From Lentzea cavernae (GTDB lineage Bacteria; Actinomycetota; Actinomycetes; Mycobacteriales; Pseudonocardiaceae), in contig NZ_BNAR01000001.1 of assembly GCF_014653695.1 (NCBI RefSeq), positions 124,001-188,000 on the forward strand: 64,000 nt of DNA, written 5' to 3'. The notes below the pieces were generated by a model. It saw only the letters and a program-made list of their open reading frames with translations, did not search any database and was not told the origin of the DNA. The position numbers and the translations under genes are program-made. Positions 8,287 to 16,700 of the stretch are shown here, one piece after another. Within the stretch, counting starts at the first letter, position 1. Every line of letters starts with the position of its first letter.

Positions 8287-8649
8287 ATGCCGGAGAGCTC
8301 GCCGAACTACGGGATCCAGCAGTCCGGCGGGGTGAGCAACGTCGGCAACCAGGCGGTCGGCCAGCACGCCCGCGCGATCAGCCACGGCCTGCGGTTCACC
8401 GCCTCACCGGCGACCACCGAACTCATGGCCGAGCTGAAGGCGTTGCTGGAACAGCACCGCGCGGAGCTCCCCGACGAGGTGGACGACGCCGCCGGGGAAC
8501 TGGAGGACGAGCTGGACTCGCCCGAACCCGACCGCGGGGTGATCGCACGGGCCCTCGAGCGGATCAACAACATGGTCAAGCCCGTCGCCCCGCTGGTCGA
8601 GACCGTCGGCGAGCTGAGCAACGCGGTCGAGTCGGCGTTCGGCGCCTGA
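8287..8649 (+). CDS. small helical protein with N-terminal amyloid-like GGVSNVGNQA motif
   Basis: The protein has 120 residues. Residues 10-25 (IQQSGGVSNVGNQAVG) repeat the C-terminal motif of the preceding membrane protein with one inserted residue. The remainder is acidic and helical, with a Glu/Asp-rich coiled-coil-like section (about 45-80) and an amphipathic tail. ATG 8287 has AAGGAG at a 5-nt distance and begins 14 nt after the upstream stop, so it is in the same operon. By analogy with bacterial amyloid-signalling pairs it could nucleate or relay assembly of the membrane partner. I do not recognise a named family. Confidence 0.65.
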   Translation: MPESSPNYGIQQSGGVSNVGNQAVGQHARAISHGLRFTASPATTELMAELKALLEQHRAELPDEVDDAAGELEDELDSPEPDRGVIARALERINNMVKPVAPLVETVGELSNAVESAFGA

Positions 8650-8662
8650 CACCTCTCCCCGT

Positions 8663-8689
8663 ACCGGCCATGACAAGAACTTGGCCGGT
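8663..8689 (+). terminator. hairpin after the three-gene membrane operon
   Basis: ACCGGCCA / TGGCCGGT are perfect 8-bp arms with an 11-nt loop, 13 bp after the stop. There is no T-tract, as is usual in actinomycete terminators. Confidence 0.55.
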
Positions 8690-8733
8690 CAGAAGCGTTG
8701 ACGCCCGGAACGGCCGAACCCTAACCTGAAATT

Positions 8734-8747
8734 TGAGAGCGCTCTCA
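8734..8747. promoter_or_regulatory. LacI-family (CebR-like) operator upstream of GH76 gene
   Basis: TGAGAGCGCTCTCA is a perfect 14-bp palindrome with the central CG pair typical of LacI-family sites. It closely resembles the CebR box TGGGAGCGCTCCCA that controls polysaccharide use in Streptomyces. It lies 40 bp before the GH76 start. The cognate repressor is not adjacent. Confidence 0.75.
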
Positions 8748-8787
8748 CGCATTCCCCCGAGCCGCCCACCCTGCACCGGGAGGTCTC

Positions 8788-10371
8788 ATGCTGAGAGCTG
8801 CGCTCCTCACGTCCCTGATGGTGTCCGCGACCGTTCTGGCCGTTCCCCCCGAGTCGACGGCCGAAGCCCCGCAGGTGGTCCGGTCCACCGCGGACTGCGA
8901 CTACTACTGCGACGACCGCGATCCGTCCCTTCCCCTGAGCGCACGTCGCTCCGCCCATCGGCCGGGCACGAGCGCGCCACCGACGACCGCCGGTCCGCCG
9001 TCCACGGGAAGCGTCCCGCCGGCCGCGGCGGCCGTGATCTGCAACAGGCACTGCGACGCCCGCGATCCCGCGCTCGCGCCCGCGGACCGCCTCGCCCAGA
9101 CCGTCTCCGTCGCAGGACGCCAGATCTCCCTGCGCTTCAACGACACCGACGCGATGGGCTGGGCGGTGGTCTCCTCCGCCCAGCAGGGGGACGAGGTGTG
9201 GCTGGACCGCTCGTTCGACGCCGGCGCCACCTGGGGTTCGGGATCCAGGCTCGGCAACACGGCGGCTCCCGCGGGCTTCGGCACGTGGCGCACCACGATG
9301 TTCAACGTGGACGACTGGGCCGGGCTCGGCGTCGGTCTGCTCCGGGCCTGCGGACGCCCCGCCGGTTCGTCCTCGATCGCGTGCACCAGCTGGTACCGCA
9401 CGACCTGGAACGCCGGTGAACGCCGTACGGCCGCCGCGACGGCACTGATGGAGCGCTACAACCTCGGCACCGGCCTGTTCGACACGACCGGGTGGTGGAA
9501 CTCGGCCAACGCCCTCACCGCCGTCATCGACAACATCCGCGTGACCGGGATGAACAGCTACCGCTACGCCATCGCCCGCACCTACGACCTCAACCGCCAG
9601 GCCTGGCAGGGCAACTTCATCAACGACTACAACGACGACATCGCCTGGTGGGGCCTGGCGTGGCTGGCGGCCTACGACCTGACGGGCGACAGCAGGTACC
9701 TGAACACCGCGAGGGCGGGCGCCGACCACATGTTCCGGTACTGGGACTCGGTGTGCGGCGGCGGGATCTGGTGGAGCTCCGGCAAGAACTACAAGAACGC
9801 GATCGCCAACTCGCTGTACGTCCAGCTCAACGCCGCCCTGCACAACAGGATCCCCGGCGACAGCACCTACCTGCAGCGCGCCAGGGCCGGCTGGACCTGG
9901 TTCCTCAACAGCAAGATGATCAACAGCGCCAACCTGGTCAACGACGGCCTGACCTCCTCCTGCGCCAACAACAACCAGACCCCGTGGAGCTACAACCAGG
10001 GCGTCCCGATCGCCGCTCTCGTCGAACTGCACCGGGCGACCGGGGACGCGAGCCTGCTCACCAAGGCCAGAGCCCTCGCCGACGCCTCGACCACCAGCGC
10101 CTTCCTCAACCCCGGCGGGATCCTGTTCGACGACGGCGGAGGTGGCGACGTCCCGTCGTTCAAGGGCATCTACGTCCGGGGCCTGGCCGCGCTGAACCGG
10201 GCGCTGGCGGACCGCCCGTACACCTCCTACCTGCGCCGCCAGGCCGACACCGCCCACGCGAGGGACCGCTCCAGCGCGGACGCCTACGACCAGCCGTGGG
10301 CGGGCCCGTTCCAGCGCAGTGACGCCGCCCGCCAGCACAGCGCGGTGGACCTCATGAACGCCGCCGGTTAG
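8788..10371 (+). CDS. secreted glycoside hydrolase family 76 (alpha-1,6-mannanase type)
   Basis: This 527-residue extracellular enzyme is predicted to cleave alpha-1,6-mannan such as fungal cell-wall or actinobacterial mannan. The signal peptide is residues 1-26. A linker follows with two similar Cys motifs, [12 protein letters not shown] and [12 protein letters not shown], then a beta-type region (about 105-205). The GH76 (alpha/alpha)6 catalytic domain spans about 210-525. The paired catalytic aspartates are visible in [12 protein letters not shown]. Other family phrases are GGGIWWSS and [12 protein letters not shown]. It is preceded by a LacI-type palindrome, so induction by a mannose- or oligosaccharide-responsive repressor is likely. 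A 17-bp hairpin follows the gene. Confidence 0.9.
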   Translation: MLRAALLTSLMVSATVLAVPPESTAEAPQVVRSTADCDYYCDDRDPSLPLSARRSAHRPGTSAPPTTAGPPSTGSVPPAAAAVICNRHCDARDPALAPADRLAQTVSVAGRQISLRFNDTDAMGWAVVSSAQQGDEVWLDRSFDAGATWGSGSRLGNTAAPAGFGTWRTTMFNVDDWAGLGVGLLRACGRPAGSSSIACTSWYRTTWNAGERRTAAATALMERYNLGTGLFDTTGWWNSANALTAVIDNIRVTGMNSYRYAIARTYDLNRQAWQGNFINDYNDDIAWWGLAWLAAYDLTGDSRYLNTARAGADHMFRYWDSVCGGGIWWSSGKNYKNAIANSLYVQLNAALHNRIPGDSTYLQRARAGWTWFLNSKMINSANLVNDGLTSSCANNNQTPWSYNQGVPIAALVELHRATGDASLLTKARALADASTTSAFLNPGGILFDDGGGGDVPSFKGIYVRGLAALNRALADRPYTSYLRRQADTAHARDRSSADAYDQPWAGPFQRSDAARQHSAVDLMNAAG

Positions 10372-10396
10372 CCGCACCGCGGCGAGGTCTTCGAAC

Positions 10397-10432
10397 GGTC
10401 CGGCACGTGGTCGAACGACCACGTGCCGGACC
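10397..10432 (+). terminator. strong hairpin terminator after GH76 gene
   Basis: A perfect 17-bp stem (10397-10413 / 10416-10432) with a 2-nt centre lies 25 bp after the GH76 stop and just before the next gene. It separates the two genes transcriptionally. Confidence 0.7.
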
Positions 10433-10456
10433 TCCGGCGCCGGTAGGGTCGTCCAC

Positions 10457-11395
10457 GTGGACCTGGAGGAGATCGCGGCCCGGCTGGAAGTTCCCGTCGA
10501 GGAGGTCGAACGCGTGCACCGGCTCGCGGGCGACCTGCCGTCCGCTCCCCTGCCGGCGAAGGCCGACGCGCCCGCGATCCTCGACCGGCTCGCGGTGCCG
10601 CCCGAGGACGCCGCCGAGATCCTGGCGGGCTGGCCGGACTCTCCACTGTGGACTCCGGAGCTGCACTGGCTGCGAGACCGCTCGACCGCCCTGGTGCTGG
10701 CCGACCTCGGCGGTCACGGCTGGCTGTCACCGGGCCCGGAACTGCCGCGCGACCGGAGTCCCGCCTGGCGCCACCTCTACGTCTACTCGTTCCTGGCCCT
10801 GGTCGACGTCGTGACGAAGTACCACCGCGACCACGGCATCGCCGGCGCCGTGTCGTGGACGACCCTCGCGGACCTGGGCCGCAACCTCGCGATCGACCGG
10901 CGGATGCGCGGCGAGGGCTGGCCGGTCATGCGGAGCTGGCTGACCCTGCACTCGCGCGGAGCCGTCTACGAACTGGGCCGGTTGCAGCACCACCGCGGCG
11001 ACACCGCGATCTCCCTGCACATTCCCGACGCGGGACCGCTGACCCCGGACGCGGTCGAGGCGTCGCTCGACGAGGCCCGCGCGTTCTTCCCGCGCCACTT
11101 CCCCGGCGAGCGGTACACGGCGTTCTCCTGCGGCTCGTGGTTGCTGGACCCCCAGCTGCGGGAGTACCTGCCCGCGGACTCCAACATCGTGCGGTTCCAG
11201 CAGAGGTTCGAGCTGGAGCCCGGCGTGGAGCCCGAGGCGCCGGACGCCGACGTCGAGGTGCTGCGGTTCGTGTTCCGCACACTCACCACCCCGCTCGACG
11301 AGCTGCCGCGCCGCACGGTGCTGCAACGGGCGGTCGTCGAGCACCTCCAGGCGGGCCGTCACTGGCACTGGCGCCGCGGTCGTTTCCCGCTCTAG
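10457..11395 (+). CDS. acyltransferase with GNAT-like N- and C-terminal domains
   Basis: This 312-residue cytoplasmic protein matches an actinobacterial two-part acyltransferase family: an N-terminal helical NAT_N-like domain (about 1-115) followed by a GNAT-like C-terminal domain. Visible features are WHWRRGRFPL at the C-terminus, SLHIPDAGPLTPDAVEAS, and the FSCGSWLLDPQL segment that is conserved in this group. The acceptor is unknown. The GTG start at 10457 follows a terminator, so it is its own unit. Its TAG stop shares a CTAG tetranucleotide with the stop of the convergent sugar-binding gene. The family assignment rests on remembered motifs rather than a search. Confidence 0.7.
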   Translation: MDLEEIAARLEVPVEEVERVHRLAGDLPSAPLPAKADAPAILDRLAVPPEDAAEILAGWPDSPLWTPELHWLRDRSTALVLADLGGHGWLSPGPELPRDRSPAWRHLYVYSFLALVDVVTKYHRDHGIAGAVSWTTLADLGRNLAIDRRMRGEGWPVMRSWLTLHSRGAVYELGRLQHHRGDTAISLHIPDAGPLTPDAVEASLDEARAFFPRHFPGERYTAFSCGSWLLDPQLREYLPADSNIVRFQQRFELEPGVEPEAPDADVEVLRFVFRTLTTPLDELPRRTVLQRAVVEHLQAGRHWHWRRGRFPL

Positions 11396-12486
11396 CGGAG
11401 CTGGTCGTCCGTGTAGTACCCGGACTCCACGAGAACCTTGTGGTAGTTGGACTTGTCGACGCTCACCGGGTTCAGGAGGAACGCCGGGACGATCTTCACG
11501 CCGTTCTCGTAGTCGTTGAGGTTGTTGAGCTGCGGCGGTGTCCGGCCCTTGAGCACGGCCTCCGCCATCGACGCCGTGGCCGTCGCGAGTTCGCGGGTGT
11601 CCTTGTAGATCGTCGAGTACTGCTCGCCCGCGATGATGGACTTCACCGACGGGAGCTCGGCGTCCTGCCCGGTCACGACCGGGAAGGCGGGGCCGTAGCC
11701 GTTGTTCTTCAGCGCGGTGAGGATCCCGAGGGAGATGCCGTCGTAAGGCGAGAGCACGCCGTTCACCTTGTTGCGGCGGTACGCCGTGGTGAGGATCTCC
11801 TCCATGCGCTTGCGGGCGGTCTCGCCGTCCCACCGCAGGGTCGTCACGGCCTGGAAGTCCGTCTGACCGCTGCGCACCACCAGCTTGCCGTCGTCGATGT
11901 ACGGCTTGAGCACCGACATGGCCCCGTTGAAGAAGAACACCGAGTTGTTGTCGTCCGCCGAGCCGGCGAACAGCTCGACGTTGAACGGACCCGCGGCGGC
12001 GCCGGGACTGCCGTCCACGTTGCGCAGACCCAGCCCGGACAGCAGCGACTCGGCCTGGTAGATGCCCACCCGGAAGTTCTCGAAGGTCGCGTAGTAGTCG
12101 ACGTTCGGGCTGCCGCGCAGCAGCCGGTCGTAGGCGATCACCGGAATCCCGGCCTCCGCGGCCATCAGCAGCGGCTGGGTCAGGGCCGAGCCGTCCACCG
12201 AGGCGATGATCAGGAGTTTCGCTCCGGCCCGGATCTGGCTCTCCACCTGCCTGATCTGGTTGGGCACGTCGTTCTGCGCGTACTGCAGGTCGACCCGGTG
12301 CCCCCGCGACTCGAGGTCGCGCTTGATGTTCTCGCCGTCGCTGGTCCAGCGCTGTGACGTCGTCGTCGGCATGGTGACGCCGACGAGGGCGCTCTCGGGT
12401 TCCTTGCTCTCCCGGCCGGCCGCGGGCGCACCGCACGCCGTCACCAGCAGGAGGATCACGGGCACCACGAGTTTCGACGATCGCAT
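11392..12486 (-). CDS. orphan sugar ABC transporter substrate-binding lipoprotein (ChvE/XylF-like)
   Basis: This 364-residue periplasmic-binding protein belongs to the type I (ribose/xylose) cluster. The signal peptide ends in the lipobox VTACG. The body begins LVGVTMPTTTSQRWTSDG and contains DVPNQIRQVESQI and GIPVIAYDRLLRG, close to ChvE-type multiple-monosaccharide binders. No ATPase or permease lies next to it, so it must share a transporter encoded elsewhere or act in sensing. ATG 12486 has GAGGAG upstream. A perfect palindrome just upstream of the start suggests sugar-dependent repression. Confidence 0.85.
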   Translation of the reverse strand: MRSSKLVVPVILLLVTACGAPAAGRESKEPESALVGVTMPTTTSQRWTSDGENIKRDLESRGHRVDLQYAQNDVPNQIRQVESQIRAGAKLLIIASVDGSALTQPLLMAAEAGIPVIAYDRLLRGSPNVDYYATFENFRVGIYQAESLLSGLGLRNVDGSPGAAAGPFNVELFAGSADDNNSVFFFNGAMSVLKPYIDDGKLVVRSGQTDFQAVTTLRWDGETARKRMEEILTTAYRRNKVNGVLSPYDGISLGILTALKNNGYGPAFPVVTGQDAELPSVKSIIAGEQYSTIYKDTRELATATASMAEAVLKGRTPPQLNNLNDYENGVKIVPAFLLNPVSVDKSNYHKVLVESGYYTDDQLR

Positions 12487-12504
12487 CCCTGCTCCTCGCG
12501 CGGA

Positions 12505-12520
12505 TCAACATCGTTGTTGA
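12505..12520. promoter_or_regulatory. palindromic operator before the sugar-binding lipoprotein gene
   Basis: TCAACA-TCGT-TGTTGA is a perfect inverted repeat 18 bp upstream of the start codon. It is of a size typical for ROK or LacI regulators. The regulator is not in the adjacent genes. Confidence 0.55.
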
Positions 12521-12661
12521 CGGTCGCCACGGTTCTCGAGGCAGGCCGAAGACGCGGTTGTGATGTGACCCGCGCCACAAGCGGATGTGGACGTTAACAA
12601 CTCGAGGTGGACGGATCAAGCAAACGGGCGACTCAGCCATCAGAACCACGAATGGCTGCGC

Positions 12662-14047
12662 TCAGGCGGTCCACCCGGACACCCGCGGATCCCGCGTGGA
12701 CGGAGCCGAAGAGCGCTCCCACGCCTCCCGGAGGAGATCGGCCACGACCTCGGCCTGACCGGCAGGCAGCGTGAACGGCACCCGCAGCCACCGGTCGGCC
12801 GTGCCGTCGACCGCGAAGCGCGGTCCCGCGGTGATCCGCAGGCCGAGGTCGAGCGCCGAGGCCGCCAGCCGTGTCGCGCTCGGTCGCGGGAGCTCGATCC
12901 ACAACGCCATGCCCGCCCGCGGCGAGGTCCAGCGCCAGTCCGGGACACGGGCCCGCAGGGCCTCCTCGAGGGCGGCGCGGGAGCGGCGCAGCAGGTCGCG
13001 CCGCTCGGACAGGATCGCGTCCGCGTCGTCGAGGAGCCGCACCGCGACCAGCTGGTCCAGGACGGGACTGCCGAGGTCGACGGAGGCGCGTTCGTGCGCG
13101 AGTCGGTTGAGGAGCGCGGGGTCGGCGCGCATCCACCCGATCCGCAGCCCGGCCCAGAACGCCTTGTTCATCGACCCGAGCGTGACGACGTCGTGCCGCA
13201 GCACCGCGGCCGGAAGCGGCGCGGGTCCGTCCAGCACCAGGTCGGCGAACGTCTCGTCGACGGCGACGACCGCGTCCCGCAGATCGGCGAGAACCCTCCG
13301 GCGGGCGTCCTCGCCGGCGACCAGCCCGGTCGGGTTCTGCCCGTCCGGGGTCAGGTGGGCGGCCGACATGCCGGCGGGAGGCCGGTCCCACCCGGCGGCC
13401 GTGACCGGCAGCGGGACCGGACGGACGTGGTGCGCGCGCAGGGCGTCGAGGACCGCGGGGTAGGTGGGCTGTTCCACCAGCACCGGCTGCCCTGGACGGC
13501 AGACGGCGCGGACCACGAGGTTCCAGCCCTGCAGGGCGCCGCTGGTCACGAGGACCTGCTCGGGCTCGGTCGGCAGACCGCGACCGGTGAGGTGCCTGGC
13601 CACCGCGGCGCGCAGGGAGGGCAGCCCGAAGGGGTGCAGGCCGTGACCGGCGAGCTGCGACGAGAGGTCCGCCGAGGCCGCCGTCACCGCGTCGAGCAGC
13701 TGCGACGGGGCGGGCAGGGCGGCCACCGTCAGGTCGAGGACGTCGGCGGGCTCCCCCGCGACGCTGTCCGGCCGCTGGACGCGGGCGGAGGGAATGCTGA
13801 TCGAGCTGCCCGCCCCGTGCGCGCTGCGCAGGTACCCCTCGGCGCGCAGCAGGTCGTACGCGGCGCTCACCGTCGTCCGGCTCACGCCCAGCGTCGCGGC
13901 GAGGGAGCGCTCGGACGGCAGCCGGGCGCCGTGGGGCAGCCGACCGTCCAGCACCAGGCCGCGCACTCCCCTCGACAGGGCGACGTAGGCGGCGCCTCCG
14001 CCGGACAGCCACGGTTCGAGCAACGCCGCCAGGCGGTCGGGACCCAT
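12662..14047 (-). CDS. MocR-family regulator (GntR helix-turn-helix fused to PLP aminotransferase domain)
   Basis: This 461-residue chimeric regulator has a winged GntR helix-turn-helix at about residues 20-85 (RLPSERSLAATLGVSRTTV). A class I aminotransferase-like domain follows from about 105. The PLP-binding lysine lies in LGSMNKAFWAGLRIGW, and TPDGQNPTG is the conserved Asn-Pro turn. MocR proteins sense PLP or amino-acid-like effectors rather than catalyse. ATG 14047 has GGAGG at a 7-nt distance, better than the upstream in-frame starts. It is divergent from an M20 peptidase, with an inverted repeat between them, so that gene is its likely target. Confidence 0.9.
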   Translation of the reverse strand: MGPDRLAALLEPWLSGGGAAYVALSRGVRGLVLDGRLPHGARLPSERSLAATLGVSRTTVSAAYDLLRAEGYLRSAHGAGSSISIPSARVQRPDSVAGEPADVLDLTVAALPAPSQLLDAVTAASADLSSQLAGHGLHPFGLPSLRAAVARHLTGRGLPTEPEQVLVTSGALQGWNLVVRAVCRPGQPVLVEQPTYPAVLDALRAHHVRPVPLPVTAAGWDRPPAGMSAAHLTPDGQNPTGLVAGEDARRRVLADLRDAVVAVDETFADLVLDGPAPLPAAVLRHDVVTLGSMNKAFWAGLRIGWMRADPALLNRLAHERASVDLGSPVLDQLVAVRLLDDADAILSERRDLLRRSRAALEEALRARVPDWRWTSPRAGMALWIELPRPSATRLAASALDLGLRITAGPRFAVDGTADRWLRVPFTLPAGQAEVVADLLREAWERSSAPSTRDPRVSGWTA

Positions 14048-14060
14048 GCCAACACCTCCG

Positions 14061-14094
14061 ACTTGGCCGTGTCGCCACCAGGCCAAGTCTGGAC
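14061..14094. promoter_or_regulatory. MocR operator candidate in divergent promoter
   Basis: ACTTGGCC (14061-14068) and GGCCAAGT (14081-14088) are perfect 8-bp inverted arms 12 bp apart. A CTGGAC follows at 14089-14094, a hexamer also found in known PdxR/MocR-type sites. It sits between the mocR start and the M20 peptidase start, so autoregulation plus control of the peptidase is likely. Confidence 0.65.
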
Positions 14095-14143
14095 ATGATG
14101 CGCCCGCGCGGCCCGCCGAGCGCAGGAGACGGAGAAACCCATC

Positions 14144-15316
14144 GTGAGCGCACAGTCACCGCCCAGCCCCGGACGCGACGACGTCCTCGACCTCACCCGC
14201 GAGCTGCTGCGGATCGACACGATCAACCCGCCGGGCAACGAGAGGGAGGCTGCGGAGGTCGCCCTCGCCTACGCCCGAAGCCACGGCCTCGACGGCGACC
14301 TGCAGCCGCTGGGCGACAGCCGCGCGAACCTGCGCCTCGTCCTGCGGGGCGAGGGCGAGCAGGCACCGATCATGTACTGCGGGCACCTCGACACCGTCCC
14401 GCTGGGCACCGCGCCGTGGACGCGCCCGCCGCACGCGGCCGAGGTGGAGGAGGACGGCGTGCTGTGGGGACGCGGCGCCGTCGACATGAAGGGCGGTCTC
14501 GCCGCGATGCTCGTCGGGCTCACCACTCTGGCGCGCACCGGCACGCGGCCACCGGGAGACGTGCACCTCCTCGCCACCGCCGGTGAGGAGGTCGACTGCG
14601 CCGGCGCCCGTGCCGCCCGCGACGCCGGTCTGCTGGAGGGCGTCGGCGGCCTGGTGATCGCGGAACCGACCGATCTGGACCTCGTGGTCGCCCACAAGGG
14701 CGCGCTGTTCCTGGAGTTCGTCACCCGCGGGCGGGCGGCGCACGGTTCCATGCCCGACCAGGGCGTCAACGCCATCACGCACATGACGACCCTGCTCGAC
14801 CGCCTGAGCGCGCTCGACCTCGGCTCCGCGACCGATCCCCTGCTGGGCGGACCGACCGCGAGCGTCGGCACCGTCCAGGGCGGTTCGGTGGTCAACATCG
14901 TCCCGGACCGGTGCACCGCGCAGGTCGACCTCCGCAGCGTGCCGGGCGTCGACCACGCCGTCCTGCTGCAGAGGATCGAGAGGATGCTGAGCGAACTGGC
15001 GCTCACCGTTCCTGATTTCGACGCCCGGATGACCGTGACGGGTGACTACGCGGCCGTCGGCACGGACCCCGGCGAGCCCCTGGTGCGGACCGCCCGGGAG
15101 GTCCTCGCGGGAGTGCTCGGCCGTCCGCCGGGGACGTCCGGTGTCAGCTACTTCTCCGACGCTTCGATCCTGCAGCCCGGCACCGGCCTGCCGACCGTGC
15201 TGTGCGGCCCAGGCGACCCGAACCTCGCGCACCAGACTGACGAACGCGTCCACGTCGACGACCTCCGGCGCGCCGCCGAGTTCTTCACCCTGCTCCCCCT
15301 GGCGCCGCGTTCGTGA
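14144..15316 (+). CDS. M20 family metallopeptidase/deacylase (ArgE/DapE type)
   Basis: This 390-residue zinc hydrolase of the ArgE/DapE/ACY1 group cleaves an N-acyl or peptide bond of a small substrate in the cytosol. Metal-site motifs are all present: GHLDTVP (about residue 79), WGRGAVDMKGG, the catalytic TAGEEVDCAGA, and AEPTDL. The dimerisation lid begins after HKGALF. The GTG start has GGAG 9 nt upstream. The divergent MocR gene suggests that the substrate is an amino-acid derivative sensed by that regulator. The exact substrate is not predictable. Confidence 0.9.
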   Translation: MSAQSPPSPGRDDVLDLTRELLRIDTINPPGNEREAAEVALAYARSHGLDGDLQPLGDSRANLRLVLRGEGEQAPIMYCGHLDTVPLGTAPWTRPPHAAEVEEDGVLWGRGAVDMKGGLAAMLVGLTTLARTGTRPPGDVHLLATAGEEVDCAGARAARDAGLLEGVGGLVIAEPTDLDLVVAHKGALFLEFVTRGRAAHGSMPDQGVNAITHMTTLLDRLSALDLGSATDPLLGGPTASVGTVQGGSVVNIVPDRCTAQVDLRSVPGVDHAVLLQRIERMLSELALTVPDFDARMTVTGDYAAVGTDPGEPLVRTAREVLAGVLGRPPGTSGVSYFSDASILQPGTGLPTVLCGPGDPNLAHQTDERVHVDDLRRAAEFFTLLPLAPRS

Positions 15317-15387
15317 CCCGCGCTCCGCGGCGACCTCCGGCCGCAGCGGTGGGATGATCGCTCTGGCACCGGCAGGAAGGGCGTGTT

Positions 15388-16599
15388 GTGAGCGATCTCG
15401 ACCTCCAGTCCGTCGTGGACGGTCTCGCCGAGCGCCTGCACCGGTCGGTGGCGATCGACGACCCGTCCGTCCGGCTGATCGCCGCGAGCCGCCACTTCGG
15501 TGACGAGGACGCGGTCCGCGTCCGGTCCGTCCTCGACCGGTCGATCGAGCCCGCCGTCACCGAACGCCTCTTCGCCCTGGGCATCGCCCGCTGGACCGCG
15601 CCCGGCGTCGTCGCCCTCGACGGCGCCCTGCCGCGGCTGTGCGCTCCGATCCGGTGCAACGGCATGCTTCTCGGCTACCTGTGGCTCATCGACGAGGCCG
15701 GCGCGTTCACCGAGTCCGAGATCGCCGCGGCCGACGACGCCGCCACCACCGCGGGCACGCTGCTGTACCGGCGGTTGCTGCTGCACGAGCGTTCGAAGGC
15801 CCGCCACGAAGCCATCCTCCGCGAGCTCGTCTCCCCCGACACCGCCGTGCGGGACCAGGCGATCGAGGACCTCCGCGCCGAACAGCTCTTCGGTGACGAC
15901 TTCGGCCACTTCACGGTGCTCGCCGTCCAGTCCCGCGAGGCGGAGGAAGTCGCTGCCGCGCACCAGGTCGCGTTCGAGGCGGCACTGGAGGAGGGCGTTC
16001 GCCCTGTCACGGACGACGTCGCGCTGATGGTCGCGAACCGCGCGCGCGGCTGGATCCTGTTGATCCAGCGGCAACCGCCCGCGACGGCGCTCGTGAACGC
16101 GATCACCGAGCGCGTCACCGCCCGGTTGCGACGGCTCACCGACCCCGCCGCACGCCTCGCGTTCGGGCTCGGCACCACCGTCACGGACCTCAGGTCGGTC
16201 GCACTGTCCTACGAGCACGCCACACTGGCCACCCGTGCCGCACTCCTGTTGCCCGGCAAGGGAGACCTCGCCCGCTGGGGCGAACTGGGACCGTACGAGC
16301 TGCTGCTGAAGCTGCCGGTGGACGACCTGCGCACGCCGGCGGTGGCGGCGCTGGAGCAGGCGGACAACCACGACGTGCTGATCGACACGCTGACGGCGTT
16401 CTTCGACCACGCCGGCAACGTCGGGCGGACCGCGACCGCGCTCACGATCCACCGCGCCACGCTGTACCAGCGGCTCAAGAGGATCGAGCACGTCACCGGG
16501 TGCAGCCTCGACAACGGCGACGACCGGCTGCTGCTGCACCTCGGCCTCAAACTGCGCACCCTGGCCGCCGCGTACCGCGCGCGGACCCGCCCGATCTGA
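15388..16599 (+). CDS. PucR/CdaR family transcriptional regulator
   Basis: This is a 403-residue regulator. The N-terminal GAF-like sensor occupies about residues 10-130. A central GGDEF-like degenerate domain (about 165-290, with AFGLGTTVTDLRSVALSYEHA) is followed by the C-terminal PucR helix-turn-helix (about 335-395). That HTH contains FFDHAGNVGRTATAL and IHRATLYQRLKRIE, the signature of HTH_30. The GTG start at 15388 has GGAAGG upstream. It follows the M20 gene by 71 bp and may be a separate unit. The target and ligand are unknown; family members control purine, sugar-acid or amino-acid use. Confidence 0.88.
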   Translation: MSDLDLQSVVDGLAERLHRSVAIDDPSVRLIAASRHFGDEDAVRVRSVLDRSIEPAVTERLFALGIARWTAPGVVALDGALPRLCAPIRCNGMLLGYLWLIDEAGAFTESEIAAADDAATTAGTLLYRRLLLHERSKARHEAILRELVSPDTAVRDQAIEDLRAEQLFGDDFGHFTVLAVQSREAEEVAAAHQVAFEAALEEGVRPVTDDVALMVANRARGWILLIQRQPPATALVNAITERVTARLRRLTDPAARLAFGLGTTVTDLRSVALSYEHATLATRAALLLPGKGDLARWGELGPYELLLKLPVDDLRTPAVAALEQADNHDVLIDTLTAFFDHAGNVGRTATALTIHRATLYQRLKRIEHVTGCSLDNGDDRLLLHLGLKLRTLAAAYRARTRPI

Positions 16600-16638
16600 T
16601 CAGCGCGGCCGTGACCAGGCGGGTGGCGCAACGCACAC

Positions 16639-16675
16639 AGCAGCGGCGGCCGGGACATTCCCGGCCGCCGCTGCT
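16639..16675. terminator. bidirectional terminator between convergent genes
   Basis: A perfect 17-bp stem (16639-16655 / 16659-16675) with a 3-nt CAT loop lies between the stops of the PucR gene and the DUF4342 gene. Confidence 0.85.
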
Positions 16676-16700
16676 CGATCCCCCTGCGCTGTCCCCTGGA

